Shown here piece after piece: positions 6,459-14,130 of a stretch of DNA of 16,470 nucleotides. The notes under the pieces were generated by a model, which was given only the letters and a program-made list of their open reading frames with translations, was not told where the DNA came from and ran no database searches. Both the position numbers and the translations under genes were made by a program. Location: contig CACXNN010000050.1 in NCBI GenBank assembly GCA_902768995.1, forward strand, positions 1 through 16,470. The letters run 5' to 3'. The stretch's first letter is position 1; each line of letters starts with the position of its first letter. The DNA comes from an uncultured Eubacteriales bacterium. Lineage in GTDB: Bacteria > Bacillota > Clostridia > Christensenellales > CAG-138.

Positions 6459-7952
6459 ATGGGGCAAAAAAATGAGGCGCGCTTTCGGGCGCTCATGGAA
6501 AAAGCCGATTATCTGACCAACATCAGCCAGACCCTGTCCTGGGATATGCGGGTGATGCTGCCGGCAGGCGCCGCCGCCTATCGGGGCGCCGAGATAGGCT
6601 TCCTGGCGGGGCAGCTCCACGCCCTTCAGACCTCCGAGGAGATGGAGGAGCTTTTGCTGTCCCTGGAGGCGGACCCGCCGGAGGACCCCGTCACCCGGGC
6701 CATGGCGGCCAAGGCCCGCCGGACCTTCGACACGCTCAAGCGGGTGCCGGAGGACCTGTATGCCGCCTGCTCAGCCCATACCCTCCGGACGGAGCAGCTG
6801 TGGCCCCGGGCTCGGGCGGAGAGCGATTATGAGCTGATCCGGCCCCAGTTGGAGCAAGCCTTCGCCTATCGACGGGCCCTGGCGGCCTGCTGGGGCTTCG
6901 AGGACGACCCCCTGACCGGGCTCATGGACCGGTGGGAGGCGGGAGACACCCGGGCCGAGATGGATGCTCTGTTCCGGGAGCTGAAGGCGGCGCTGGTGCC
7001 CCTGGTCCAGCGGCTGAGGGACCTGCCTCCGCCGGATCGGACGCCCCTTCTGGGCGACTTTCCAAAGGCGCAGCAGAAGGCCCTCTGCCGCCAGGTGCTG
7101 ACCGCCGTGGGCTTCGATTTTCAGCGGGGCCGGGTGGACGAGAGCGCCCATCCCTATACCACCTTCAACCATCGGGGGGACGTGCGCATCACCTGCCGCT
7201 ACTTTGAGGACGACTTCACCCGGGCGGTGGGCTCCAGTCTACACGAGGGGGGCCACGCCATCTACTGGCAGAACATAGGGGAGGAGCTGGCGGGCACCGG
7301 GTTGGACCAGTCCGCGTCGCTGGCCCTGGACGAGTCCCAGGCGCGCTTCTTGGAGTGTATGCTGGGCCGCAGCCTGCCCTTCTGGCAATGGGCCCTGCCC
7401 CTGGCGGGGCGGTATTTCTCGGGGCTGGCGGGGACGGACCCGGAGGCCTTCTGGCGGGGGCTCAACGCCTTCCGACCCACGCCCCTACGGCTGGAGGCGG
7501 ACGAGCTCAGCTACAACCTGCACATCCTCCTCCGGTACGAGCTGGAGAAGGAGCTCTTCGACGGGGCCTTGTCCTTCCGGGATCTGCCGGACGCTTGGAA
7601 CGAGAGATCGGCGTCGTACCTGGGCGTGCGGCCTCGGTCCGACGGGGAGGGGGTGCTCCAGGACATGCACTGGTTTAGCGGCTATATCGGCTACTTCCAG
7701 AGCTACACCCTGGGCAACTGCTACGCCGCCCAGTTCCTGGAGGCCATGGAGAAGGACCTGCCGGACCTGTTCGATCGGGTCCGCCAGGGGGACTTCGCTT
7801 CGGTGAAGGCGTGGAACGGGGCGCACATCCACCGGTTCGGGGCCACCAGACCGGCCCGGACCATCCTGCGGGACGCCACGGGGGAGGATTTGAACGCCGG
7901 CCGGTACGTCCGGTATCTTGCGGAAAAATATGCCCGGGTCTACGGGCTGTGA
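6459..7952 (+). CDS. M32-family metallocarboxypeptidase (Taq type)
   Basis: A 497-residue cytosolic zinc carboxypeptidase that removes C-terminal residues from peptides. Family motifs appear in order: 'DPLTGLMDRWEAG', 'HPYTTFNHRGDVRITCRY', HEGGH at 262-266 (zinc ligands H262 and H266, catalytic E263), 'DESQARFLE' at 291-299, 'RLEADELSYNLHILLRYELEK' and 'GVLQDMHWFSGYIGYFQSYTLGN'. Three motifs deviate from the family text as I know it: HESQ is DESQ (Asp291, with the ligand Glu292 kept), FPTY is FQSY, and the usual HExGH threonine is Gly. Length is typical (about 500). ATG 6459 is chosen because earlier in-frame ATGs lie in or before the promoter and GGGGGAA (6443-6449) precedes it. It heads a likely operon with glutamine genes 35 nt downstream, fitting peptide or amino-acid use. 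Confidence 0.9.
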   Translation: MGQKNEARFRALMEKADYLTNISQTLSWDMRVMLPAGAAAYRGAEIGFLAGQLHALQTSEEMEELLLSLEADPPEDPVTRAMAAKARRTFDTLKRVPEDLYAACSAHTLRTEQLWPRARAESDYELIRPQLEQAFAYRRALAACWGFEDDPLTGLMDRWEAGDTRAEMDALFRELKAALVPLVQRLRDLPPPDRTPLLGDFPKAQQKALCRQVLTAVGFDFQRGRVDESAHPYTTFNHRGDVRITCRYFEDDFTRAVGSSLHEGGHAIYWQNIGEELAGTGLDQSASLALDESQARFLECMLGRSLPFWQWALPLAGRYFSGLAGTDPEAFWRGLNAFRPTPLRLEADELSYNLHILLRYELEKELFDGALSFRDLPDAWNERSASYLGVRPRSDGEGVLQDMHWFSGYIGYFQSYTLGNCYAAQFLEAMEKDLPDLFDRVRQGDFASVKAWNGAHIHRFGATRPARTILRDATGEDLNAGRYVRYLAEKYARVYGL

Positions 7953-7987
7953 CCATATAAAACTTACTGTCAGGAGGAAAAGGAATC

Positions 7988-9414
7988 ATGGCGAATTCGG
8001 TGCAGGACATCCTGCGGCTCATTCGGGACGAAGGTATCCAGATGGTGGACTTCAAGATGGTGGACATCCACGGGCAGTTCCGCCACGTGACCATTCCCGC
8101 GGAGAACTTCAGCGAGGACATGATGACGGACGGCGTGGGCTTCGACGCCTCCAACTACGGCTACGCGGTGGTGGAGAAGAGCGACATGGTCTTCATCCCC
8201 GACCTGGACACGGCCTATACGTGGACCCCTTCTGCGACATCAAGACCCTGTCCATGACCGGCAACGCCATGGTCATCGACTATCCCAAGAACCGGCCCCT
8301 GGACCAGTACCCCCGGAACATCGTCCGGGCGGCGGAGGAGTACATGCGGAAAACCGGCATCGCGGACACCATGCTGGTGCTGCCGGAGTTCGAGTTCTAT
8401 CTCTTCGACCAGATCAACTGGGAGGTGAAGCCCGGGTCCATCGGCATGTCCCTGGACGCGGAGCAGAGCTATTGGAACAGCGCCTCCAACGGCAAGGGCT
8501 ACGTGGTCCCCTACCAGAGGGCCTACCATGTGGCCAAGCCCCTGGACCGTACCTACGAGTGCCGGAGCGAGATGTGCCTCAAGATGCAGGAGGCGGGCAT
8601 CCCCGTGAAGTATCACCACCCCGAGGTGGGCGCCTCCGGCCAGTTCGAGATCGAGCCCAAGCTGGGCGAGATGTCCAAGATGGCCGACGCCACCATGCTG
8701 GTGAAGTACATCGTCCGCAACACCGCCATGAAGTACGGCAAGACCGCCACCTTCATGCCCAAGCCCGTCTACGGCGAGGCCGGCAGCGGCATGCACGTGC
8801 ACATGCTGCTTTTGAAGGACGGGGAGCCGGTCTTCTCCGACGACAACGGGTACGCCCACCTCTCCAAGGAGGCCCACTGGTTCATGGGTGGACTATTGAA
8901 GCACATCGCCTCTCTCTGCGCCATCACCAACCCCAGCACCAACTCCTTCAAGCGGCTGGTGCCGGGCTTTGAAGCGCCGGTGACGGTGGGCTACGCCACC
9001 TCCAACCGGAGCGCGGTCATCCGCATCCCCGCCTACGCCAAGTCCCCCAAACTCCGCCGCTTCGAGATCCGGAACCCGGACGCCACCTGCAACCCCTATT
9101 TCTGCTATGCGGCGCTGCTCATGGCTGGCCTCGACGGCATCCAGAACCGAATCGATCCGCACGCCAACGGCTGGGGGCCTTACGATATGAACCTCTACAG
9201 CCTCTCCGATGAGGAGAAGGCGAAGCTCCACCATCTGCCCACCTCCCTGGACACGGCTTTGGACGCCCTGGAGGCGGATCACGAGTATCTGACCCGGGGC
9301 GGCGTGTTTCCGGAGCAGCTCATCAAAAACTATATCGCCGGGAAGCGGAAGGAGTGCGTGGAGCTCGCCAAGATCCCCCACCCCGCCGAGTTTGACCGGT
9401 ATTACAACGCCTAA
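7988..9414 (+). CDS. glnA: glutamine synthetase type I, interrupted by a frameshift near 8216-8219
   Basis: Two overlapping frames together encode one type I glutamine synthetase of about 474 residues (ATP + glutamate + ammonia to glutamine). The first frame runs from ATG 7988 (AGGAGG at 7972-7977) and gives 'MVDFKMVDIHGQ', 'GVGFDASNYGYA' and 'SDMVFIPDLDTAY'. The second gives 'VDPFCDIKTLSM', 'LPEFEFYLFD', 'GASGQFEIEP', 'GKTATFMPKP', 'AGSGMHVH', 'NPSTNSFKRLVPGFEAPV' and 'NLYSLSDEE', and stops at 9412-9414. The join lies in GCCTATACGTGG: removing one TA restores 'TAYVDPF', so a 2-nt duplication (or 1-nt loss) broke the frame. All else is intact, so a recent mutation or a sequence error is likelier than an old pseudogene. 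The canonical DGSS near the ammonium site reads DASN (residues 53-56). The gene lies between the carboxypeptidase and glutaminase genes. Confidence 0.88.
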
Positions 9415-9418
9415 GCTT

Positions 9419-10345
9419 ATGCCCGAGATCACCCAAACCATGCTGGAGGACGCCCTCGCCTACGGGCGCGCCTTCACCGACCAGGGCAGGACCGCCCAGT
9501 ATATCCCCTATCTACGGCATGTGGACCGGGATCTGTTGGGCGTGTCCGTCCGCACCGTGGACGGCCGCCGGTTCAGCGCCGGAGACTCAAAAACGCCCTT
9601 TACCGTCCAGAGCATCGCCAAGGTGGTGGCTCTGGCCCTGGCCCTCCGGGACAGGGGAGAGAAGTATCTCTTCTCCGGCCGGGTGGGGCTGGAGCCCACG
9701 GGGGATCCCTTCAATTCTATCATCCGCCTCGAGACGGACCGCAAGCCGTACAATCCCTTCATCAACGCCGGCGCCATTGCCGTGGTGGGAGCCATCAAGG
9801 GGCGCAGCGGCTCGGAGAAGTTCGAGCGGCTGCTGCGGTACTTCAGGCGGCTGTGCGGTTCCGATGCCATCTCCCTCTGCGGGGAGGCGTATCTGTCGGA
9901 GCGGGAGACAGGGGACAAAAACCGGGCCCTTGCCTATCACCTGAAGGCCACCAGGATGCTGGAAGGGGACGTGGGAGAGACGCTGGACGTGTATTTTCGC
10001 ATGTGCTCCCTGTACGTCACGGCGGAGGACATCGCCCATTTGGCGCTGGTACTGTCCAACCGGGGCGTCGATCCGGCCACGGGGGAGCGGCTCATGGAAG
10101 CGGACCACGCCCGGATCATCCGCAGCCTCATGCTCACCTGCGGCCTGTACGACGAATCCGGCGAATTTGCCGTGAAGGTGGGGTATCCGTCCAAGAGCGG
10201 CGTGGGCGGCGGCATCGCTTCCGCCCTGGTGGATCGCATGGGCATCGGCGTCTTCGGCCCGGCCCTGGACGCCCGGGGCAACAGTGTGGCCGGTATCGCC
10301 ATATTGGAATACCTGTCCAAAGTCATGGACGTTCGTATGTTTTAA
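9419..10345 (+). CDS. glsA: glutaminase A (glutamine to glutamate + ammonia)
   Basis: A 308-residue serine-dependent glutaminase of the beta-lactamase-like fold, close in length to E. coli YbaS. Visible family motifs: the nucleophile motif SIAK at 65-68 (Ser65, Lys68; usually SISK), 'GLEPTGDPFNS', 'KPYNPFINAGAI', 'YLSERETGDKNRALAY', 'RMCSLYVTAEDIA' and 'PSKSGVGGGI'. It hydrolyses glutamine in the cytoplasm, the reverse in effect of the glutamine synthetase just upstream. ATG 9419 is 4 nt after the glnA stop and has no clear Shine-Dalgarno, so it probably depends on translation of glnA; an in-frame TTG at 9392 inside glnA is a weaker alternative. If glnA really is frameshifted, this coupling could be weakened. 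Confidence 0.95.
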   Translation: MPEITQTMLEDALAYGRAFTDQGRTAQYIPYLRHVDRDLLGVSVRTVDGRRFSAGDSKTPFTVQSIAKVVALALALRDRGEKYLFSGRVGLEPTGDPFNSIIRLETDRKPYNPFINAGAIAVVGAIKGRSGSEKFERLLRYFRRLCGSDAISLCGEAYLSERETGDKNRALAYHLKATRMLEGDVGETLDVYFRMCSLYVTAEDIAHLALVLSNRGVDPATGERLMEADHARIIRSLMLTCGLYDESGEFAVKVGYPSKSGVGGGIASALVDRMGIGVFGPALDARGNSVAGIAILEYLSKVMDVRMF

Positions 10346-10364
10346 GGGATCAGAGGAGAAGAGC

Positions 10365-11558
10365 ATGTCATCCTTCGACGAAAAGAGAGAGGCCCTGCGG
10401 CAGCGGAAGATGGTGACGGGGAAGAAGCTGGTGAAGAGCACCCTGTTCCTGCTGGCGTTCATTGGCTTCATGTGTCTGTTCATGGTGCCCATGGGCATGA
10501 CCAACGCCATCAACACCATGATGAACACCGCCTATCGCATCCTGCTGGATACGGTATTCTACATCATGGCCATCGCGGTGCTGGCGGGGGCCCTGTCCGA
10601 GATGCTGACGGAGTTCGGGGTGCTGGAGCTCTTCAACTTCCTCCTCTCGCCCCTCATGAGGCCTCTTTACGGCATGCCCGGCGCGGCGGCCCTGGGCATC
10701 GTGTCCACCTATTTCTCCGACAACCCGTCCATCCTGGCCCTCGCCAAGGAACAGCACTATAGGCGGTACTTCAAGGCGTACCAGATCCCGGCTCTCACCA
10801 ACCTGGGCACGGCCTTCGGCATGGGGCTCATCGTGACCAGCTACATGGCGGGCCTCTCCGCCGTCACAGGCATGAGCCTTGGGAAGGCGGTCCTCTGCGG
10901 GAACCTGGGCGCGGTGGTGGGCAGCGTCATCAGCACGAGGCTGCTCCTTGGGTTCAGCAGGAAGCTCTACGGCACCGAGACCCTGGCCCTGTCCCCCCGG
11001 GAGATGGGGCAGCTCACCGACGAGGAGAACAAGCCCCAGAGCGGGTTCATGCTGCGGCTGCTGAACGCCCTCATGGAGGGCGGCAAGAACGGCGTGGAGC
11101 TGGGCCTCGGGATCATCCCCGGGGTGCTGGTCATCTGCACCGTGGTCATGATGCTGACCTACGGCCCCTCCGCTGACGGCACCTACACCGGCGCGGCCTA
11201 CGAGGGCATCCGGATCCTCCCTCTGCTGGGGGACAAGATGCAGTTCCTCTTCAAGCCCCTCTTTGGCTTCACCACCTCCGCCTGCGTGTCCGTGCCCATC
11301 ACGGCCCTGGGGTCTGCCGGCGCGTCGCTGGGCATGGTGCCGGAGCTCCTTAGGGAGGGGGCGGCCGGCGCCAACGACATCGCCGTGTTCACCGGCATGT
11401 GCATGTGCTGGAGCGGCTACCTTTCCACCCACGTGTCCATGATGGATATGCTCCACTGCAACGAGCTGACCGGGAAATCCATCCTCAGCCACACCATCGG
11501 CGGCTTCTGCGCCGGCATCGCGGCCCACTGGCTGTTCGTACTATTGTCACTGGTATAA
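10365..11558 (+). CDS. multi-spanning membrane protein, CD0519/CD1768-like (nucleoside-recognition/Gate type)
   Basis: A 397-residue integral membrane protein with about eight to ten hydrophobic segments. A basic N-terminus ('EKREALRQRKMVTGKKLVK') precedes the first. The text 'MVPMGMTNAINTMM', 'GIVSTYFSDNPSILALAKE' and 'PALTNLGTAFGMGLIVTSYM' recalls the clostridial CD0519/CD1768 membrane family and Gate-domain proteins; this is recognition without a search. The transported substrate is not known. ATG 10365 is preceded by AGAGGAGAAG (10352-10361) and lies 19 nt after the glsA stop. Its place after glutaminase suggests import or export of an amino acid or related solute, but this is only inference from neighbours. 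Confidence 0.75.
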   Translation: MSSFDEKREALRQRKMVTGKKLVKSTLFLLAFIGFMCLFMVPMGMTNAINTMMNTAYRILLDTVFYIMAIAVLAGALSEMLTEFGVLELFNFLLSPLMRPLYGMPGAAALGIVSTYFSDNPSILALAKEQHYRRYFKAYQIPALTNLGTAFGMGLIVTSYMAGLSAVTGMSLGKAVLCGNLGAVVGSVISTRLLLGFSRKLYGTETLALSPREMGQLTDEENKPQSGFMLRLLNALMEGGKNGVELGLGIIPGVLVICTVVMMLTYGPSADGTYTGAAYEGIRILPLLGDKMQFLFKPLFGFTTSACVSVPITALGSAGASLGMVPELLREGAAGANDIAVFTGMCMCWSGYLSTHVSMMDMLHCNELTGKSILSHTIGGFCAGIAAHWLFVLLSLV

Positions 11559-12791
11559 ATGTTCCATTCGATCCGAAAACCTCATTACGCCTGGATCATC
11601 TGCCTGTGCGGGCTGTGGCTGTTCGTTACGAACATGGGCCTGTGCAGCAACATCCTGTCGGTGTACCTGCCCTTCATCGAGGGGACGGGCCTCAGCGACA
11701 GCATGGGCAGCGCCATCCTGTCCATCCGGTGCCTCTCCTCCTTCGCAGCCACCTTTGTGGTGGAGCGCTATTATCGCAGGCTCGGCCTGCGCCGGGGGAT
11801 TTTCATCGCGTCCCTGTTCGGCGTGGCTTCCGCCCTGGTATATTCCATCGGCGGCAGCGCCTTCGTCTACTACACCGGCGCGGTCCTGGGCGGCATCTGC
11901 TACGGCCTGGGCGCCATCTATCCATCGGCACTGATGCTCACCCGCTGGTTCCACACCCACCGGGGCCTCGCCATCGGCATCAGCTCCGCAGGCTCCGGCG
12001 TGTCCATCATGATCTTTTCGCCCGTGGTGTCCGCCCTGGTGCTTCGGTACTCCCTGCAGACCACCTTCCTGCTGCAGGCGGGGTTCATGCTCATCAGCGC
12101 CGCCTGTGTCTTTCTTCTGCTCAGGGACGACCCTGCCCAAAAGGGCCTGAGCCCCTACGGCGAAGGCGGCGTAAGCAGCGTCAAGGCACGGGAGCAGGAG
12201 GGCCCCGCCCAGCTGCCTGCGTTGGTGATGTGGATGCTGGCGCTGATGATGCTGCTCATCGGCGGCGCGGGCCAGGCGTTCTCGGGGCATCTGTCCGTTC
12301 TCGCAAGGAGCTGCGGCTATACCGTCCGGGCGGCAGCCACGGTGGTGTCCCTGCAGGGCATGGTGCTGGTATGCAGCAAGCTCCTCTCGGGAGGCGTGGC
12401 CGACCGGTTCGGACCCAGGCGCTGTACCACCCTGCTCATAGCGATCTTCCTTTTGGGCTGCGCCGCCGTTCAGTTCATGAACGGAGTGAGCCTCTTCTGG
12501 TGCTTCGTCCCTCCGTGCCTCATGGGCTTCGGGGCTTCGGTGTACAACGTGGGGCCGCCGCTGTGGGCCGGGGACCTGTCCGACAAGGCGGGCTACCCCA
12601 AGCTCCTCAAGTGGCTGCAGATCTTCTACAACCTGGGCGGCATCCTCTTCTCCGCCGTGCCGGGCATCATCGCCGACCATACCGGCGAATACAAGTCCTC
12701 CTATATCCTCATCGCCGGCATGATGCTCGTCAGCCTCCTGATCCTTCTCTGGTCCTATCGGCGGGTCCTGGGGAACCGATCCGACGCATAA
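11559..12791 (+). CDS. MFS permease (about 12 membrane segments)
   Basis: A 410-residue protein with the twelve-segment major facilitator pattern: six segments up to about residue 195, a charged loop ('RDDPAQKGLSPYGEGGVSSVKAREQEG'), then six more. Loop 2-3 has 'ERYYRRLGLRRG' and the matching second-half loop has 'GGVADRFGPRR', the duplicated MFS loop motif. The first segment ('HYAWIICLCGLWLFVTNMGL') and 'LTRWFHTHRGLAIGISSAGSGVS' resemble the OFA/monocarboxylate-like branch, which would make an anion substrate possible; the substrate cannot be read from the sequence. The ATG follows the previous stop directly (TAAATG) with no Shine-Dalgarno, so translation is probably coupled. Last gene of its operon. 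Confidence 0.88.
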   Translation: MFHSIRKPHYAWIICLCGLWLFVTNMGLCSNILSVYLPFIEGTGLSDSMGSAILSIRCLSSFAATFVVERYYRRLGLRRGIFIASLFGVASALVYSIGGSAFVYYTGAVLGGICYGLGAIYPSALMLTRWFHTHRGLAIGISSAGSGVSIMIFSPVVSALVLRYSLQTTFLLQAGFMLISAACVFLLLRDDPAQKGLSPYGEGGVSSVKAREQEGPAQLPALVMWMLALMMLLIGGAGQAFSGHLSVLARSCGYTVRAAATVVSLQGMVLVCSKLLSGGVADRFGPRRCTTLLIAIFLLGCAAVQFMNGVSLFWCFVPPCLMGFGASVYNVGPPLWAGDLSDKAGYPKLLKWLQIFYNLGGILFSAVPGIIADHTGEYKSSYILIAGMMLVSLLILLWSYRRVLGNRSDA

Positions 12792-12824
12792 AAAAGACGC
12801 CTTTCGGCGTCTTTTGTTTTTACC
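12791..12824. terminator. bidirectional intrinsic terminator between convergent genes
   Basis: AAAAGACGCC (12793-12802) and GGCGTCTTTT (12807-12816) form a perfect 10-bp stem with loop TTTC. T runs follow on the plus strand, and the A run at 12791-12796 gives a T run on the minus strand. It serves the MFS gene and the PhzF-family gene. Confidence 0.88.
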
Positions 12825-12845
12825 GCGCATGCTTCCTCTGCAGCG

Positions 12846-13628
12846 CTACAGATCGGCCACGATCTCGCTGACGGCCACCAGCGTGGCCTTGCCCCGAAGG
12901 GCCATGCGGCCGTCGCCCAAAAGCTCGCAGATCAGGTGCCCGCCCCGGCGGGAAGCCTGATAGGCGTGGATCAGCGGCTTTTCAAGCACCTTCGCCCAGT
13001 AGTCGGCGATCTGGCAATGGGCGGAGCCGCATACCGGGTCCTCGTCGATGCCGTCCTTGGGGCAGAAGCTTCGGGACACGCAGTCCGTTTCCCGGCCCCG
13101 GGCGGTGGCGTTCTGGATACGTCCCGGCAGCTCCTTCAGCAGCCGTTGGTCCGGGACCATGGTCCGCACCTGCTCCTCCGTCTCGAACACGCAGGTGAGA
13201 TCCAGTCCCATGATCGCCTGCAGGGGTCGGACGCCGAAGGCTTTCTCCATGGCGTCCGTGACAGGCACCTCCCGCAGCGGAAAGGTGGGGAAGTTCATTT
13301 CGAACAGGTCGCCCCGGCGGACGACGGTCAGGGGGCCGCTGCGGGTCTCGAAGCGCACGCCCGGGGCCTCCGGATCCAGGATCGTCAGGATCACGAAGGC
13401 GGTGGCCAGCGTGGCATGGCCGCACAGCTCCTCCTCCGCCGCCGGCGTGAACCAGCGCAGCCGGTAACCCGGCCCCTCCTTCACGAAGAAGGCGGTCTCG
13501 GACAGGTTGTTCTCCAGGGCGATCTTCTGCAGGGTCGCCTCCGGCAGCCAGGCCGACAGGGGGCATACCGCCGCCGGATTGCCGGAAAAGGGCCGGTCGG
13601 TAAACGCGTCCACGATGTATTGGCGCAT
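12846..13628 (-). CDS. PhzF-family isomerase/epimerase-like protein
   Basis: A 260-residue protein of the PhzF fold (two pseudo-symmetrical halves). Seen motifs: 'VDAFTDRPFSGNPAAVC' at the start, catalytic Glu44 in 'NNLSETAFF', 'LCGHATLA' at 68-75, 'FPTFPL', and 'IDEDPVCGSAHC', where the usual DPVTGSAH has Cys for Thr. PhzF enzymes move hydrogens by acid-base catalysis; in most bacteria the substrate is unknown, and no phenazine genes are nearby. The start at 13628 (minus strand) has AGGAGGG 6 nt before it; 31 further codons upstream in frame lack family similarity and contain the promoter. It converges with the MFS operon and diverges from the lipoprotein-like gene. Confidence 0.9.
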   Translation of the reverse strand: MRQYIVDAFTDRPFSGNPAAVCPLSAWLPEATLQKIALENNLSETAFFVKEGPGYRLRWFTPAAEEELCGHATLATAFVILTILDPEAPGVRFETRSGPLTVVRRGDLFEMNFPTFPLREVPVTDAMEKAFGVRPLQAIMGLDLTCVFETEEQVRTMVPDQRLLKELPGRIQNATARGRETDCVSRSFCPKDGIDEDPVCGSAHCQIADYWAKVLEKPLIHAYQASRRGGHLICELLGDGRMALRGKATLVAVSEIVADL

Positions 13629-13658
13629 GAGGGTCCCTCCTCGGTTCGTTTTTTCTTC

Positions 13659-13687
13659 AGTATACTCCGCCCTGGATGGGCTGAAAA
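13659..13687 (-). promoter_or_regulatory. promoter of the PhzF-family gene
   Basis: On the minus strand TTTTCA (13682-13687), a 17-nt spacer and TATACT (13659-13664, 5 of 6 to TATAAT) form a sigma-A-like promoter, with a start near 13652 and a leader of about 24 nt. Confidence 0.55.
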
Positions 13688-13738
13688 GCCCCAGCAGCGA
13701 AAAAAACGGGACGGGGCGCAACCTGAGGCGGGGATGTG

Positions 13739-13747
13739 TGGTATTAT
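13739..13747 (+). promoter_or_regulatory. extended -10 promoter of the lipoprotein/radical SAM pair
   Basis: TGGTATTAT is an extended -10 (TGn plus TATTAT, 5 of 6). No good -35 is seen at the proper distance. The expected start near 13754 gives a leader of about 20 nt holding GAGGAGG (13762-13768), 6 nt before ATG 13775. Confidence 0.45.
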
Positions 13748-13774
13748 AGGCAAAGAGATCCGAGGAGGCAGACC

Positions 13775-14122
13775 ATGAAACAGCAAAAGCTCATCGGCTA
13801 TCAGCCGAAATACCCGAGAAAGGCCCTGCGGGGCGCGGCCATGACGGCGGCGGCCCTGGTGGCCATGGGCGGCATGACGGGCTGCGTGCGGGTGAAGACG
13901 CCGGGGATCGCGCTGCAGACCGAGGGCATGGTGGCCGTCACGGAGCCCCCGGAGGAGGTGCTGGTCACGGACGGCGAGGTAGCCATCCCCGAGCCCGACC
14001 CCACGGAAGAGGCGCTGGTGCTGGAGGGGGAGGTAGCCATCTGTGAGCCGGAGCCCACCCCGGAGCCGCCGGTCGCCACCACAGGCGTGCTGCTGATGCC
14101 CACCGATACGCCCGCCCACTGA
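13775..14122 (+). CDS. small lipoprotein-like Glu/Pro-rich repeat protein, putative radical SAM partner
   Basis: A 115-residue protein of no family I recognise. The basic N-terminus (PRKALRG) is followed by a hydrophobic stretch (residues 20-36) and Cys37 in 'GGMTGC', which could be a lipobox, so secretion and lipidation are possible. The rest is acidic and proline-rich and is built of about 18-residue repeats: 49-64, 65-82 and 83-100, with a worn fourth at 101-115. The repeat core is 'GEVAI-x-EPxPT'. Besides Cys37 the only cysteine is Cys90 in 'AICEPEPT'. The start has GAGGAGG at 6-nt spacing, better than an in-frame start at 13736. The radical SAM/SPASM gene begins 8 nt later, which makes this a candidate substrate. 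A structural lipoprotein unrelated to it is the alternative. Confidence 0.75.
   Translation: MKQQKLIGYQPKYPRKALRGAAMTAAALVAMGGMTGCVRVKTPGIALQTEGMVAVTEPPEEVLVTDGEVAIPEPDPTEEALVLEGEVAICEPEPTPEPPVATTGVLLMPTDTPAH
13919..14122 (+). repeat. tandem coding repeat, about 54 bp per unit
   Basis: Units lie at 13919-13966 (48 bp), 13967-14020 and 14021-14074 (54 bp each), plus a degenerate copy at 14075-14122. Units 2 and 3 share the 12-mer GAGGTAGCCATC. The pattern at protein level is GEVAI, one variable residue, then EPxPT. Confidence 0.65.
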
Positions 14123-14130
14123 CCGAGCCT

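Noticed and set aside
8211..8225. Programmed ribosomal frameshift in glutamine synthetase
   Set aside because: No slippery heptamer of the X XXY YYZ type and no obvious stimulatory structure; a TA duplication explains the break more simply.
9392..9418. TTG 9392 as the start of glutaminase
   Set aside because: It would overlap glnA by 23 nt with no better RBS; ATG 9419 gives the usual family length and fits stop-start coupling.
10368..11528. Minus-strand frame of 386 codons opposite the CD0519/CD1768-like gene
   Set aside because: His/Gly/Gln/Glu-rich translation complementary to a hydrophobic protein; no start context or family features.
11399..12871. 490-codon plus-strand frame overlapping the MFS gene
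   Set aside because: Arg/His/Pro-rich out-of-frame reading of the permease; it reads through the terminator and the end of the PhzF gene.
13919..14122. CRISPR-like array suggested by tandem repeats
   Set aside because: The units are coding repeats with conserved frame and no regular unique spacers; no cas genes are present.
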